From Marinomonas sp. THO17 (GTDB lineage: Bacteria; Pseudomonadota; Gammaproteobacteria; Pseudomonadales; Marinomonadaceae), in NCBI RefSeq assembly GCF_040436405.1, contig NZ_AP031575.1, positions 2,064,501 to 2,128,500 on the forward strand: 64,000 nucleotides of DNA, written 5' to 3'. How positions within the stretch are numbered: position 1 is the first letter of the stretch; the number at the start of each line of letters is the position of its first letter. This document shows positions 39,180 through 46,470 of the stretch, in pieces. A program made the position numbers and the translations under genes. The notes under the pieces were generated by a model that saw only the letters and a list, made by a program, of their open reading frames with translations, searched no databases and was not told the origin of the DNA.

Positions 39180-39351
39180 AAATATAGGCTCTAATAAAAC
39201 AACTTAGACATTTGAGCAAGCATAGCTTTCCTAGATGACGCACACTTTGCTCAGATATAATTAGTAAACAGATGTGAATTTTCCAACATTCGGACGCATA
39301 CCTCAAGAAAAGCATAGGTTTTTGATTCTATCGACCGTATAATTTTCAACT

Positions 39352-39831
39352 ATGAGTAAAGTTAAGAAAAAACCCAAAAGCACTGGCACCATCGCCCTCA
39401 ACAAACGCGCTAAGTACGATTACTTTGTTGACCAGAAATTTGAAGCTGGCTTAGCCCTAGCTGGCTGGGAAGTAAAAAGTCTACGTGAAGGCAAAGCGCA
39501 ACTTGTGGATTCCTTCGTTGTGATTCACCAAAACGAAGCTTGGTTGGTGGGAGCACGCATTACCCCATTATTGAGCGCCTCTACCCATGTGGTGTGTGAA
39601 CCCTTGCGCCAACGCAAACTCTTGCTCAACCGCAAAGAGCTTGACCGCATCATCCAAGTCACCGAGCAGAAAGGTAAAACCTGTGCTGCCATGGCTTTGT
39701 ATTGGAAAGGCAACAAGATCAAATGTGAAGTGGCATTGGTGACAGGTAAGAAAGACCACGACAAACGTGACACAGAGCGAAACCGCGACTGGTCTCGTGA
39801 CAAAGAACGCCTGATGAAACACAAAATATAA
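39352..39831 (+). CDS. smpB: SsrA-binding protein SmpB
   Basis: A 159-residue tmRNA partner with an OB fold. Visible segments are [32 protein letters not shown] and [33 protein letters not shown], with the basic carboxy tail [15 protein letters not shown] that mimics an mRNA in the A site. It lies 64 bp before ssrA; together they rescue stalled ribosomes. Confidence 0.97.
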   Translation: MSKVKKKPKSTGTIALNKRAKYDYFVDQKFEAGLALAGWEVKSLREGKAQLVDSFVVIHQNEAWLVGARITPLLSASTHVVCEPLRQRKLLLNRKELDRIIQVTEQKGKTCAAMALYWKGNKIKCEVALVTGKKDHDKRDTERNRDWSRDKERLMKHKI

Positions 39832-39895
39832 CCTGTGGAATCATAGGATCTGACTAGCGAAAGCCGCAAGGATTCGTTAGAATGGCCGCAACTTC

Positions 39896-40258
39896 GGGGA
39901 TGACATGGTTTCGACGCCGGTTACAAAACCTGAGGTGCATGTCGAGAGCGATACGAGATCTCGTAAATCCACTTGTATCATTTAAATAGTCGCAAACGAC
40001 GAAAACTACGCTCTAGCAGCTTAATAACCTGCTAGTGTGCTGCCCCCAGGTTGCTTGTAGCCCGGGATTCCGCAGTATCATAAATTACAAGATGCTATCC
40101 GATGCCCTGCCTGGGGATAAGGATCTAAGATTAATCAGGCTCGCCGATTACACCCTGTCCTTCGGGCGGTAATAGGTCAAAAAATAGAAGTGACTAAACA
40201 TGTAGAGCCGATGGCAGAGGACTGACGGACGGGGGTTCGACTCCCCCCATCTCCACCA
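39896..40258 (+). ncRNA. ssrA: Transfer-messenger RNA
   Basis: A 363-nt tmRNA from GGGGATGACATGG to the terminal CCA. The acceptor stem pairs GGGGAT with ATCTCC. The T-arm GGGGGTTCGACTCCCCC and the tag frame at 39992-40024 are clear: GCA resume codon, tag ANDENYALAA, then TAA. This tag is usual for gammaproteobacteria. Pseudoknot-like stems follow the tag. A terminator begins 10 bases after the CCA, and the island starts there. Confidence 0.97.
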
Positions 40259-40267
40259 AATCGCAAT

Positions 40268-40300
40268 AAGCCCTAACGACGTCAGTCGCTAGGGCTTTTT
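40268..40300 (+). terminator. ssrA terminator / left direct repeat of the island
   Basis: AAGCCCTAACGACGTCA begins a hairpin (AGCCCTAACGA with TCGCTAGGGCT) followed by a T-run. The same 17 bases and nearly the same hairpin recur at 46415-46448. Confidence 0.85.
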
Positions 40301-40442
40301 ATTAGCTCGCAACTTTTATTGCATCTATGCACATCAACGAATACTTAGCTCTCTTTGCTTCATAAGTGTCTGATATTCATTCATAGTAATTCTTCCTACA
40401 TCTACATTGCCATAGTCCCATTATGGGACTATTATTAACTTT

Positions 40443-40745
40443 ATGAGAATCATCGCCATATCGACACTAAAAGCTTTCTGGGAAGAACAGCCAGAGCACA
40501 TGGATGCGAAAGAGCCAACGCTTGCTTGGTATCGGCATGCCTTAGCAGCCGACTGGAGCGCACCGGCTGAGGTAAAGCAGGACTTCAGAAATGCCAGCAT
40601 CCTCAAAGATGGGCGAGTGGTTTTCAATATAGCAGGTAACAAGTACCGACTGGTCGTTTGGATCAACTACGCCTACCGTGTGGTGTACATCCGCTTCATC
40701 GGTACTCATGCGCAATACGATAAAATTGATGCACAAACTATTTAA
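40443..40745 (+). CDS. higB: HigB-type mRNA interferase toxin
   Basis: A 100-residue toxin of the HigB family (RelE superfamily). It shows DWSAPAEVKQDFRNASILKDGR, FNIAGNKYRLVVWINY and VVYIRFIGTHAQYDKIDA, the usual HigB pattern. Such toxins cut mRNA on the ribosome. The toxin gene comes first and the antitoxin follows at 34 bp, the order typical of hicAB/higBA-like modules. It lies at the left end of the island. Confidence 0.88.
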   Translation: MRIIAISTLKAFWEEQPEHMDAKEPTLAWYRHALAADWSAPAEVKQDFRNASILKDGRVVFNIAGNKYRLVVWINYAYRVVYIRFIGTHAQYDKIDAQTI

Positions 40746-40778
40746 TTACCCCAAAGGTAGATACGAGAGGTAAAAATT

Positions 40779-41147
40779 ATGGACATCAAACCGATTAAAA
40801 CTGATGCCGACTACCGAGCGGCATTAAAAGATGTTGAAAGTTTAATGATGGCAGGTCCTGATACACCTGAAGGTGATAAGCTGGATGTCATGGTCACGCT
40901 GATCGAAGCATATGAAGCCAAGCATTTTCCATTGGATCTGCCAGACCCTGTTGAAGCCATCAAGTTTGAGATGGAACGTAAAGGCTTAACAGTAAAAGAC
41001 CTTGAGCCCATGATAGGAAAAAGCAACCGAGTCTATGAAATTCTCAATAACAAACGCTCGCTTACGCTCAAAATGATCTGGAAGCTTCATGAAGGCTTGG
41101 GTATTCCTGCTGAATCCTTAATCAAGCCACCGCAAGCACAAGCTTAG
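40779..41147 (+). CDS. higA: HigA-type antitoxin
   Basis: A 122-residue antitoxin with an amino-terminal toxin-binding part and an HTH at about residues 68-112 (EMERKGLTVKDLEPMIGKSNRVYEILNNKRSLTLKMIWKLHEGLGIPAESLI). It should neutralise the upstream HigB and repress the shared promoter. GAGAGG lies ahead of the ATG. Confidence 0.88.
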   Translation: MDIKPIKTDADYRAALKDVESLMMAGPDTPEGDKLDVMVTLIEAYEAKHFPLDLPDPVEAIKFEMERKGLTVKDLEPMIGKSNRVYEILNNKRSLTLKMIWKLHEGLGIPAESLIKPPQAQA

Positions 41148-41153
41148 TCTTAA

Positions 41154-41270
41154 TGCGAACATAAACAGCTTGATGACTTGGTGGCGATCACCTCAGACAA
41201 CAAAAACTACCGTGATATGACCATCCCACTGCAAGGCCTAAGCAAACTTAAAATAATTGGCCGTGATTAG
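41154..41270 (+). pseudogene. Coding remnant after higA
   Basis: A start-less frame of 38 codons reads LDDLVAITSDNKNYRDM and TIPLQGLSKLKIIGRD before a stop. It looks like the carboxy end of a gene of a former element. I do not recognise the family. Confidence 0.3.
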
Positions 41271-41325
41271 CTGCTCATCAGTGCCTAGCCACTACGCTAG
41301 GCAGACGCGGCGAACCGCGTTTCGC

Positions 41326-41744
41326 TTAAATAGCAAAAGAGGTTTTCACAAATTCCAAGCCATCTATCTTTTTGTATTTGCGTTGTATAGATGCGAAGGT
41401 TTTAAAGAAGGGTTCGTACCACTCGATTTTCTTATCCAAGTCTTCAAAGTCCTTTTTGGCTCTACGCTTTCCAAAATCCTTCTCGATCCTTTTCATTTGA
41501 GTAGTTGAATAAACAGACCTAAAGCGTTTATTCCAAAGCTGCTCGACGATAGGATCGTAGTGGTCGCCAGCCCAGCCCATGGATTGCATCAATTCACCAT
41601 CGATAAAAACGCAAATCGCCAGTACGTTCTCTTTGATAAAACGTTTTCCAGTGCTATCTCTTTCTCACCTAGTTTGAATTTGACGACTCCCATAGAACCT
41701 TTAAGCGCCTTTCCGATTTCTTCCCATTGCTCTTTGCTGATCAT
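41326..41744 (-). pseudogene. Frameshifted phage-type gene
   Basis: A start at 41744 with GGAG upstream opens MISKEQWEEIGKALKGSM and VVKFKLGEKEI. Near 41660-41670 the coding sense moves to another frame, which continues as RFIKENVLAICVFIDGEL, MQSMGWAGDHYDPIVEQLW and a Lys-rich end. The two parts together would give a protein of about 138 residues. I infer a one-base indel. I do not know the family; the context (next to Mu-like genes in the same direction) suggests an early phage protein. Confidence 0.55.
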
Positions 41745-41753
41745 GTTTTTCTC

Positions 41754-41951
41754 CTATTGCACTTGCATTCGAACAGGTTTAATCATTTCTTCATCTGCGA
41801 TGGCGGCATTTAAAAAATCCGCCTTAAATTGCTGGCCTTCGATGCCGTGAATCGTCTTGATACAGACTGTTGCTAGGAATGAAGAAATGTCACTAATTTC
41901 ACTTTCGCATTCATTCATTAATGTTTCGAAAGCACTTAGGGCTAATTTCAT
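41754..41951 (-). CDS. Small phage-type protein, unknown function
   Basis: A 65-residue frame from MKLALSAFETLMNE to MIKPVRMQVQ. A strong AAGGAG lies not before this start but before an ATG 14 bp upstream that opens only five codons (MKKNI) and stops in ATGA on this start. Either translation is coupled through the micro-ORF, or a one-base change has split the original start. It is in the same direction and tight spacing as the Mu-like genes. Confidence 0.45.
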   Translation of the reverse strand: MKLALSAFETLMNECESEISDISSFLATVCIKTIHGIEGQQFKADFLNAAIADEEMIKPVRMQVQ

Positions 41952-41961
41952 ATGTTCTTTT

Positions 41962-42159
41962 TCATGCTTGTCTCCTTGGTGGTTCAATCATGTAGCCAAT
42001 GCCATTAAGATAAGCGCCAACGTATTCAGGTGTTTCCAGCTCGCTCAGATTCGCACTGGCTAAGGCAATGACATGCATTAGGAACTGTCTGTATTCGCTC
42101 ACCGCTACGGGTTGATTGAGTGCAGCTTGCGCCGCATTTTGAATGTCGTTATCAGCCAT
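41962..42159 (-). CDS. Small phage-type protein, unknown function
   Basis: A 65-residue protein (MADNDIQNAAQAALNQPVAV at the start, then a helical region and a Pro/Arg-rich end EPPRRQA). GGAG lies upstream. It starts 10 bp after the MuA-DUF3164 fusion gene. The short helical nature is common in early phage proteins; no family recognised. Confidence 0.5.
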   Translation of the reverse strand: MADNDIQNAAQAALNQPVAVSEYRQFLMHVIALASANLSELETPEYVGAYLNGIGYMIEPPRRQA

Positions 42160-42169
42160 AAATCACTCC

Positions 42170-43438
42170 TTAAAGAGATGCGATATCTAATGAGATAGGT
42201 TTGAATTGGTCTGTATCACCAACTCGTTCATAAAAACGCACATAGCTTTTACTGCCGACGGCGATATACGCATCTGATATGATCGCTAACGCTTTAATCC
42301 AACGCTCATCGGTAATAGCAAATAGACGAAGGCCCCGAACACGATCCGTTTGAATTTCTCCATTTCCATCAACATTGAAAAAATCATTAACGAATAGCTT
42401 TAGTTCTGGCTTTGCCCCTTCACTTAAATCTGATAGATATTCATCTATAAGTGCTTTTGCGGCCTGCAAACGCTCATCAAACGCCATTTTTTTATTAACT
42501 GATCTTTGCACCTTGTATCTGCCGTCAAAGCTATAAAGAGTAATATTTCCTTGCTTTCCACCTAGCTTCACCCCGTACTCTTCAGCTGACATTTCAACAA
42601 ATGCAGCGATGTCTCCAAAGGCGCAAGCTTTGAAATCTGCCATTTCTTCATGAAGCACTTTCACTTTTCCTATTAGCTCATTCACGAAAGAGTCCCGTGC
42701 TTGATCAATTGGTCTAATCATGTTTTCCGGTACAAAGTGGCCTTCAGCATTGACGCGCATACCTTCTGGCACCTTGATGAAAGTTTCTTGTTGTTGGTTA
42801 ATGGACATTGTGGCTCTCCCATTCGATGTTGCAGTGGTGAACGTTGGCTCTTCTTGGCGCAAGTAGTCAGACTTAATAAAGTCCCACGCTTCTGGCGTGA
42901 TATACGCAAAACGGTTTTTACGAATGCTCGTGGCCGCTTCTTTGTTCTTTGGCAACAGGACGGGCAACCAGTCCGCTTCATCAAAGTTCTTTAAGCTAGA
43001 AAACTCACGACGCACGCTGGCGAATGCCACACCAAATTCTTCGCACACAGACTCATAAGCCTGCATCTTTGGCACACCGCTGTTAATCAACTGGCTCAAA
43101 ACCGTGAGATAAGACAGCTTCGCTTTTGCCTTGGCTTGCGCTTTGTTGCCTGCATTATTCCAGCGTGACCATAGCGCCTCGCGGCAATAACGATCCGACT
43201 TGGCTTTTCCCGTAGGAATATCTAAAACCTTATCGCCAACTTGGAGTTTTCCAGCGCGTTTGTATAACGCGGCTTGAGCGGCGACAGGCAAGATGCTGAT
43301 ATGGTATTCAAACGCTTTTGTGCCTTCGCGTTTGCGTTTGGTTGCCTCTGTTGATAGTAATTCAAGTCGAGCGCGTACATTGCTCACGTCCGTTGGGAAT
43401 CCGTTTACACCTGCACACTCTTTAGCTGATACCCACAT
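42170..43438 (-). CDS. MuA amino-terminal part fused to a DUF3164 protein
   Basis: A 422-residue hybrid. Residues 1-205 are the front of a Mu-type transposase: the Mu HTH (MWVSAKECAGVNGFP), the end-binding region, and the run-up to the catalytic domain (DWLPVLLPKNKE, YITPEAWDFIKSDYLR). Residues 211-422, from MSINQQQETFIKVPEGM on, form a DUF3164 protein of the Mu early region, which still has its own ribosome-binding site (GGGAG) and ATG at 42808. The DDE catalytic domain is absent, so transposition is impossible. A deletion that removed the rest of A, B and more and joined the ends in frame explains it. The start at 43438 has AAGGAGG upstream. Confidence 0.8.
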   Translation of the reverse strand: MWVSAKECAGVNGFPTDVSNVRARLELLSTEATKRKREGTKAFEYHISILPVAAQAALYKRAGKLQVGDKVLDIPTGKAKSDRYCREALWSRWNNAGNKAQAKAKAKLSYLTVLSQLINSGVPKMQAYESVCEEFGVAFASVRREFSSLKNFDEADWLPVLLPKNKEAATSIRKNRFAYITPEAWDFIKSDYLRQEEPTFTTATSNGRATMSINQQQETFIKVPEGMRVNAEGHFVPENMIRPIDQARDSFVNELIGKVKVLHEEMADFKACAFGDIAAFVEMSAEEYGVKLGGKQGNITLYSFDGRYKVQRSVNKKMAFDERLQAAKALIDEYLSDLSEGAKPELKLFVNDFFNVDGNGEIQTDRVRGLRLFAITDERWIKALAIISDAYIAVGSKSYVRFYERVGDTDQFKPISLDIASL

Positions 43439-43448
43439 AGCAGCCTCC

Positions 43449-43673
43449 TTATGCGCATTTATCTGCGTAACGGGAAGGCCATATAACTTTAGGCGATACA
43501 CCTATTTTTTTAGCTATGATTGCCTCACATTTTGGGTACTTGAAGCGCAAAGCATTTCTCAGTGTTGAACCTGCTAAATTGTTTTCTTTTGCTAATTGCT
43601 CGAAGTTCGTACCAGCTTTTTCAAGTGCGGCTTTAATATCTGCTACGTGCCAATCTCGATTGATTTCTTTCAT
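43449..43673 (-). CDS. ner: Ner-like phage regulator
   Basis: A 74-residue HTH protein very like Mu Ner: INRDWHVADIKAALEKAG, STLRNALRFKYPKCEAIIAKK and PKVIWPSRYADKC, where the terminal VIWPSRY is a Ner hallmark. Ner shuts down early and repressor promoters during lytic growth. It is divergent from the repressor gene, with repeated TGCGCATTT motifs between them, and starts the Mu-like early operon. The start at 43673 is chosen by family length. Confidence 0.88.
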   Translation of the reverse strand: MKEINRDWHVADIKAALEKAGTNFEQLAKENNLAGSTLRNALRFKYPKCEAIIAKKIGVSPKVIWPSRYADKCA

Positions 43674-43699
43674 CGTGCTACCCTTATGTGTTACATATC

Positions 43700-43801
43700 T
43701 GCGCAAACAACTAACGCTGCGCATTTGTGTTGCATATACTAGAACAGAAAAATACGCATTTCAATAGGCTTGCGCATTTTTATTTTATCTGGTGCGCATT
43801 T
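43700..43801. promoter_or_regulatory. Repeated TGCGCATTT operators
   Basis: Five related sites lie between ner and the repressor: TGCGCA at 43700, TGCGCATTT at 43718, TACGCATTT at 43753, TGCGCATTT at 43771 and TGCGCATTT at 43793. Spacings are near 18-35 bp. They are likely binding sites of the repressor and/or Ner, equivalent to the Mu operator array. Confidence 0.65.
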
Positions 43802-43856
43802 AAATATTTAAAAAGATTTCCTTTTATGTCAAACACTTACGAAGAAAAAAGCACTG

Positions 43857-44585
43857 ATGAAGCAAAAGATGCGATTTACTCTATCAAATGAAGCAATAAA
43901 TTGCTTTCCACATCGCTTAAAACAGACAATAGGCAACACATCAATTCGCACTTTTGCGAAGAAATGTGGCGTCTCCGAAGCTGTGGTGCGCAATTATCTA
44001 GCGGGAAAAACCTTTCCATCTTTGGATAAACTGGCGCTAATGGCTGAAGTTGGAGAAAAGAGCTTAGAGTGGCTATGTTCAGGATCATCCAATTACCTGT
44101 CAGGTGAGGGTGTTGAGGATCTATCCAATTACCTGTCAGGTGAGGGTGTTGAGGATCTATCCAAAGAGTTCGCCCTAATTCCTGGATATACAATTCAGGT
44201 TTCAGCAGGTCATGGAGCATTAAACACTGACAACCTAGAATCTAGTAGGTATTTAGCGTTCCACCGTAAATGGCTTAAGTTCAGAGGTTTTTCTGAGAAG
44301 GACTTGGCAATTGTGTGGGCAAAGGGGGATAGTATGGAGCCAACTATAAACAACAATGATATTTTGGTTGTGCATGTTGGTCGTAAGATACCGCAGGATG
44401 GTCATATCTACATATTTAGGGATGAGACACAATTGTTTGTTAAACGCTATCAGAGCATCATAGGTGCCTGGCGTTTGATTAGTGATAATCCAATGTATAC
44501 GCCGCTGGATATCAAACGAGAAGAACAGCATCAGTTTGAAGTCATCGGCCAAGTCGTTCACATCTCAAAAGACATCGGCGACTGA
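43857..44585 (+). CDS. S24-type phage repressor
   Basis: A 242-residue LexA-like repressor. The HTH is at about residues 15-70 (NTSIRTFAKKCGVSEAVVRNYLAG). The S24 peptidase/dimerisation domain is at about 110-240 with the serine motif KGDSMEPTI and the lysine region LFVKRYQ. It can therefore self-cleave in the SOS response. The linker holds a perfect tandem duplication of 12 residues. An alternative ATG 12 bp further in is possible; no good ribosome-binding site is seen at either. It faces the Ner operon across the operator array. Confidence 0.88.
   Translation: MKQKMRFTLSNEAINCFPHRLKQTIGNTSIRTFAKKCGVSEAVVRNYLAGKTFPSLDKLALMAEVGEKSLEWLCSGSSNYLSGEGVEDLSNYLSGEGVEDLSKEFALIPGYTIQVSAGHGALNTDNLESSRYLAFHRKWLKFRGFSEKDLAIVWAKGDSMEPTINNNDILVVHVGRKIPQDGHIYIFRDETQLFVKRYQSIIGAWRLISDNPMYTPLDIKREEQHQFEVIGQVVHISKDIGD
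44088..44159 (+). repeat. 36-bp perfect tandem duplication in the repressor
   Basis: Two identical 36-bp units (44088-44123 and 44124-44159), each coding SNYLSGEGVEDL, lie in the linker between HTH and protease domains. The duplication keeps the frame and is most likely a recent slippage event. Confidence 0.95.
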
Positions 44586-44898
44586 TTAAAGGTTTAAACG
44601 GTGTTTAAAGATTCGTTGTGCATCCGTTGCCGTTGCTCAACTAACAAGACTCAAAATGCCAATTTTAAAACCACTGCTCAAACTAGCGTAATTTTTCCAC
44701 GCTGCTAAAATGCAAACGGGGCCAACGTCTAAACAGACCTCAACCCCGCTAATTCACTGGCTCTCTAGTTTTAAATCCCGTTCATTCTCTATGAATCCCG
44801 TTTAATCCCTAGATTGATCATTTAAGTAGTCCTTATACATAGAGACTGGAACCCCCTTCCTTCTAAATATAGAAATCAACCATATAGGAGCCAGCACC
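44586..44898. other. Gene-free stretch inside the island
   Basis: About 310 bp with no convincing gene. AACGGGG near 44715 and CCCGTT near 44777 and 44795 are short repeats in an otherwise AT-rich region. Weak minus-strand frames here have no ribosome-binding site and no family resemblance. Confidence 0.4.
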
Positions 44899-45039
44899 TT
44901 GGAAAATGAAAGTGAATTAACGATCCCATTCTCATATGTGAATCTGAATGGAGACTTATGCAAAGAATTTTTGAAGATTATCAAATTACCTGAAGAGTTT
45001 ATGTGTGCTGTTAGCTTTAGAACAATTAGGAGAAGCTAG
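44899..45039 (+). CDS. Small protein ahead of the integrase, TTG start
   Basis: A 46-residue frame (ENESELTIPFSYVNLNG, CKEFLKIIKLPEEF, then a basic end) begins with TTG, with AGGAG 8 bp upstream. Its stop lies 2 bp before the integrase start, inside the integrase ribosome-binding region. The tight coupling suggests a small integrase-associated protein, possibly excisionase- or control-like. I do not recognise the family. Confidence 0.4.
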   Translation: MENESELTIPFSYVNLNGDLCKEFLKIIKLPEEFMCAVSFRTIRRS

Positions 45040-45041
45040 AT

Positions 45042-45554
45042 ATGGCCATTAAAAAAATCTCTACAGGTTTCGAAGTTCGTTTCCGTGTTGCTGGTCGTGG
45101 CAGTCGTGAATATAAGCGCACCTTTCCCACCAAAGGCGAGTGTGAACGCTTTATGCGTTACACCATTTCCCAACATGAGACCCAATTCGATGAAAAGCCT
45201 TGGTTAGAGAAACCCAAGGACAACCGTAAGTTATCCGAGCTTATTGATATTTGGGACGACATACATGGTCACTTTTTGAAAGACGGCAAACGCATCCAAG
45301 GAAATAACCTGTTTACCTTCTCAATCTCGGCCTTTCGTCGTGCCTTGAAACGCACCAGCATAGAACTGCCAACAGGCCAAGCCAGCCACGCATTTTCTTA
45401 AAAGAGCCGTCACACCTTCGCGAGCCACTTCATCATGAACGGCGGCAACATCTTGACCTTACAAAAGATACTAGGCCACACTGACATCAAAATGACCATG
45501 CGCTACGCACACCTAGCGCCGGATTATCTGAATTTATGCTTTCTTACTTTATAA
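45042..45554 (+). pseudogene. Tyrosine recombinase/integrase, internally deleted
   Basis: The amino-terminal arm-binding part (MAIKKISTGFEVRFRV, FPTKGECERFM) and the start of the core-binding domain are present. The next segment (ISAFRRALKRTSIELPTGQ) belongs near the carboxy end of this integrase family. About 150 residues with the first catalytic Arg are therefore missing. A TAA at 45399-45401 interrupts the frame, and the same frame resumes with RHTFASHF, LQKILGHTDIKMTMRYAHL, which hold the catalytic HxxR-like, His and Tyr motifs. It cannot be active. Confidence 0.85.
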
Positions 45555-45632
45555 ATAGAAAAATCTATATTTACGTATTTTAGTAAACTTGGTTAAGAAG
45601 CCTGACAACAATCCAGCACGCCCAATCACCAT

Positions 45633-45959
45633 TTATGCTTGAAGCAAGCGACGCTGAAGAAGTGATTGCATATCACGTCGGCCATCAACAATTGCCATCA
45701 CATAAACATGCTTGCCAATGACTCGATAAATAATACGGTAGGGCTTGCAATAGAGCTCTCGATACTCTCGCAGTCCTACAGAGAGCAACTCATTTGGGTA
45801 GGCTCCGCGCTCTGGATTGTCCGCTAGGCTTGAGAATGTCTCCTCGATTTTGTCGAGAAGATACTCTGCTTTTTCGGGCGCATTATGAGATTCAATATAG
45901 TCGTATAAATCTTCAAGATCGTAAGCAGCATCGTCTGTAAGAAATATCTGGTAACTCAT
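45633..45959 (-). CDS. ParE/RelE-type toxin
   Basis: A 108-residue toxin of the ParE/RelE superfamily: FLTDDAAYDLEDLYDYIESHN, LADNPERGAYPNELL, YRELYCKPYRIIYRVIGKHVYVMAIVDGRRDMQSLL. It overlaps the antitoxin gene by one base (TAATG). The sequence alone does not settle whether it attacks gyrase (ParE) or ribosome-bound mRNA (RelE). The cassette lies near the right end of the island. Confidence 0.88.
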   Translation of the reverse strand: MSYQIFLTDDAAYDLEDLYDYIESHNAPEKAEYLLDKIEETFSSLADNPERGAYPNELLSVGLREYRELYCKPYRIIYRVIGKHVYVMAIVDGRRDMQSLLQRRLLQA

Positions 45960-46234
45960 TAGCCATTCTTGTTCCGGCTACGCAGTTTAGCAACAACATC
46001 TCTCGCAGACTGAACATTTCCCTCATCAACCTGACGCTGGCCAAGTGCCAATATCTTAAGCAACGCCATCGTCTCTTGTGTTTGCTCATAACTTTTAATG
46101 TCCTGCATTACCGCCTTGGCCTCACCGTTTTGCGTGATCACTATGGGCTCCATCTGAGTAGACAGGTTACGTATGACTTCTGCAGCATTGGCTTTCAAAT
46201 AACTAATTGGTTTGATTTGATCTGATAATTTCAT
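45959..46234 (-). CDS. Phd/YefM-type antitoxin
   Basis: A 91-residue antitoxin with the Phd/YefM amino-terminal DNA-binding pattern (IKPISYLKANAAEVIRNLSTQMEPIVITQNGEAKAVMQDIKSYEQ) and a basic carboxy end that should wrap the toxin. The start at 46234 has GAGG upstream. GACC/GGTC half-sites lie in the promoter region around 46251-46275 and may serve autorepression. Confidence 0.88.
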   Translation of the reverse strand: MKLSDQIKPISYLKANAAEVIRNLSTQMEPIVITQNGEAKAVMQDIKSYEQTQETMALLKILALGQRQVDEGNVQSARDVVAKLRSRNKNG

Positions 46235-46410
46235 AAGCACCTCTAATTAGGACCAAATATAGACCGTAAAAAGGTCGCCAGTCAATTTAAACAGTTCTCT
46301 ACTACCATGTCTCGAACGACTTTTTATACTGATAATAGCAACAAAACATCCACTTTTATCTGAAACTAAAAACAGGCACCATCCATTATTCCTTGACGAG
46401 TTGAGCACGA

Positions 46411-46448
46411 AAAAAAGCCCTAACGACGTCAATCGTTAGGGCTTTTTT
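46411..46448. terminator. Terminator / right direct repeat of the island
   Basis: AAGCCCTAACGACGTCA at 46415-46431 repeats the 17 bases at 40268 exactly. It forms AGCCCTAACGA/TCGTTAGGGCT with A and T runs on both sides, so it also ends the convergent FMN reductase gene. Confidence 0.85.
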
Positions 46449-46470
46449 CATTTTAAACGCTCTATATCTA

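Larger units (their letters stand above)
40268..46431. mobile_element. Decayed integrative island with Mu-like phage remnant
   Basis: About 6.15 kb between two copies of AAGCCCTAACGACGTCA, directly after ssrA, a common integration target. The content fits a mobile remnant: HigBA, a Mu-like repressor/Ner/MuA control region, frameshifted small phage genes, a tyrosine integrase with an internal deletion and a stop, and a ParE/Phd pair. The integrase and the Mu genes imply at least two different elements. No copy of the ssrA 3' end itself is seen at the right border, so the attachment core is uncertain. Confidence 0.65.

Noticed and set aside
41650..41680. Programmed frameshift signal in the broken phage gene
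   Set aside because: No convincing slippery heptamer with a downstream stem was seen, and neighbouring genes show decay.
44802..44984. Minus-strand 60-codon frame in the island
   Set aside because: No ribosome-binding site or family likeness, and it is opposite to a better-supported plus-strand small ORF.
46370..46415. Second copy of the ssrA 3' end (TCTCCACCA) as right attachment site
   Set aside because: I looked for the T-arm and acceptor sequence near the right border and found none; only the terminator is repeated.
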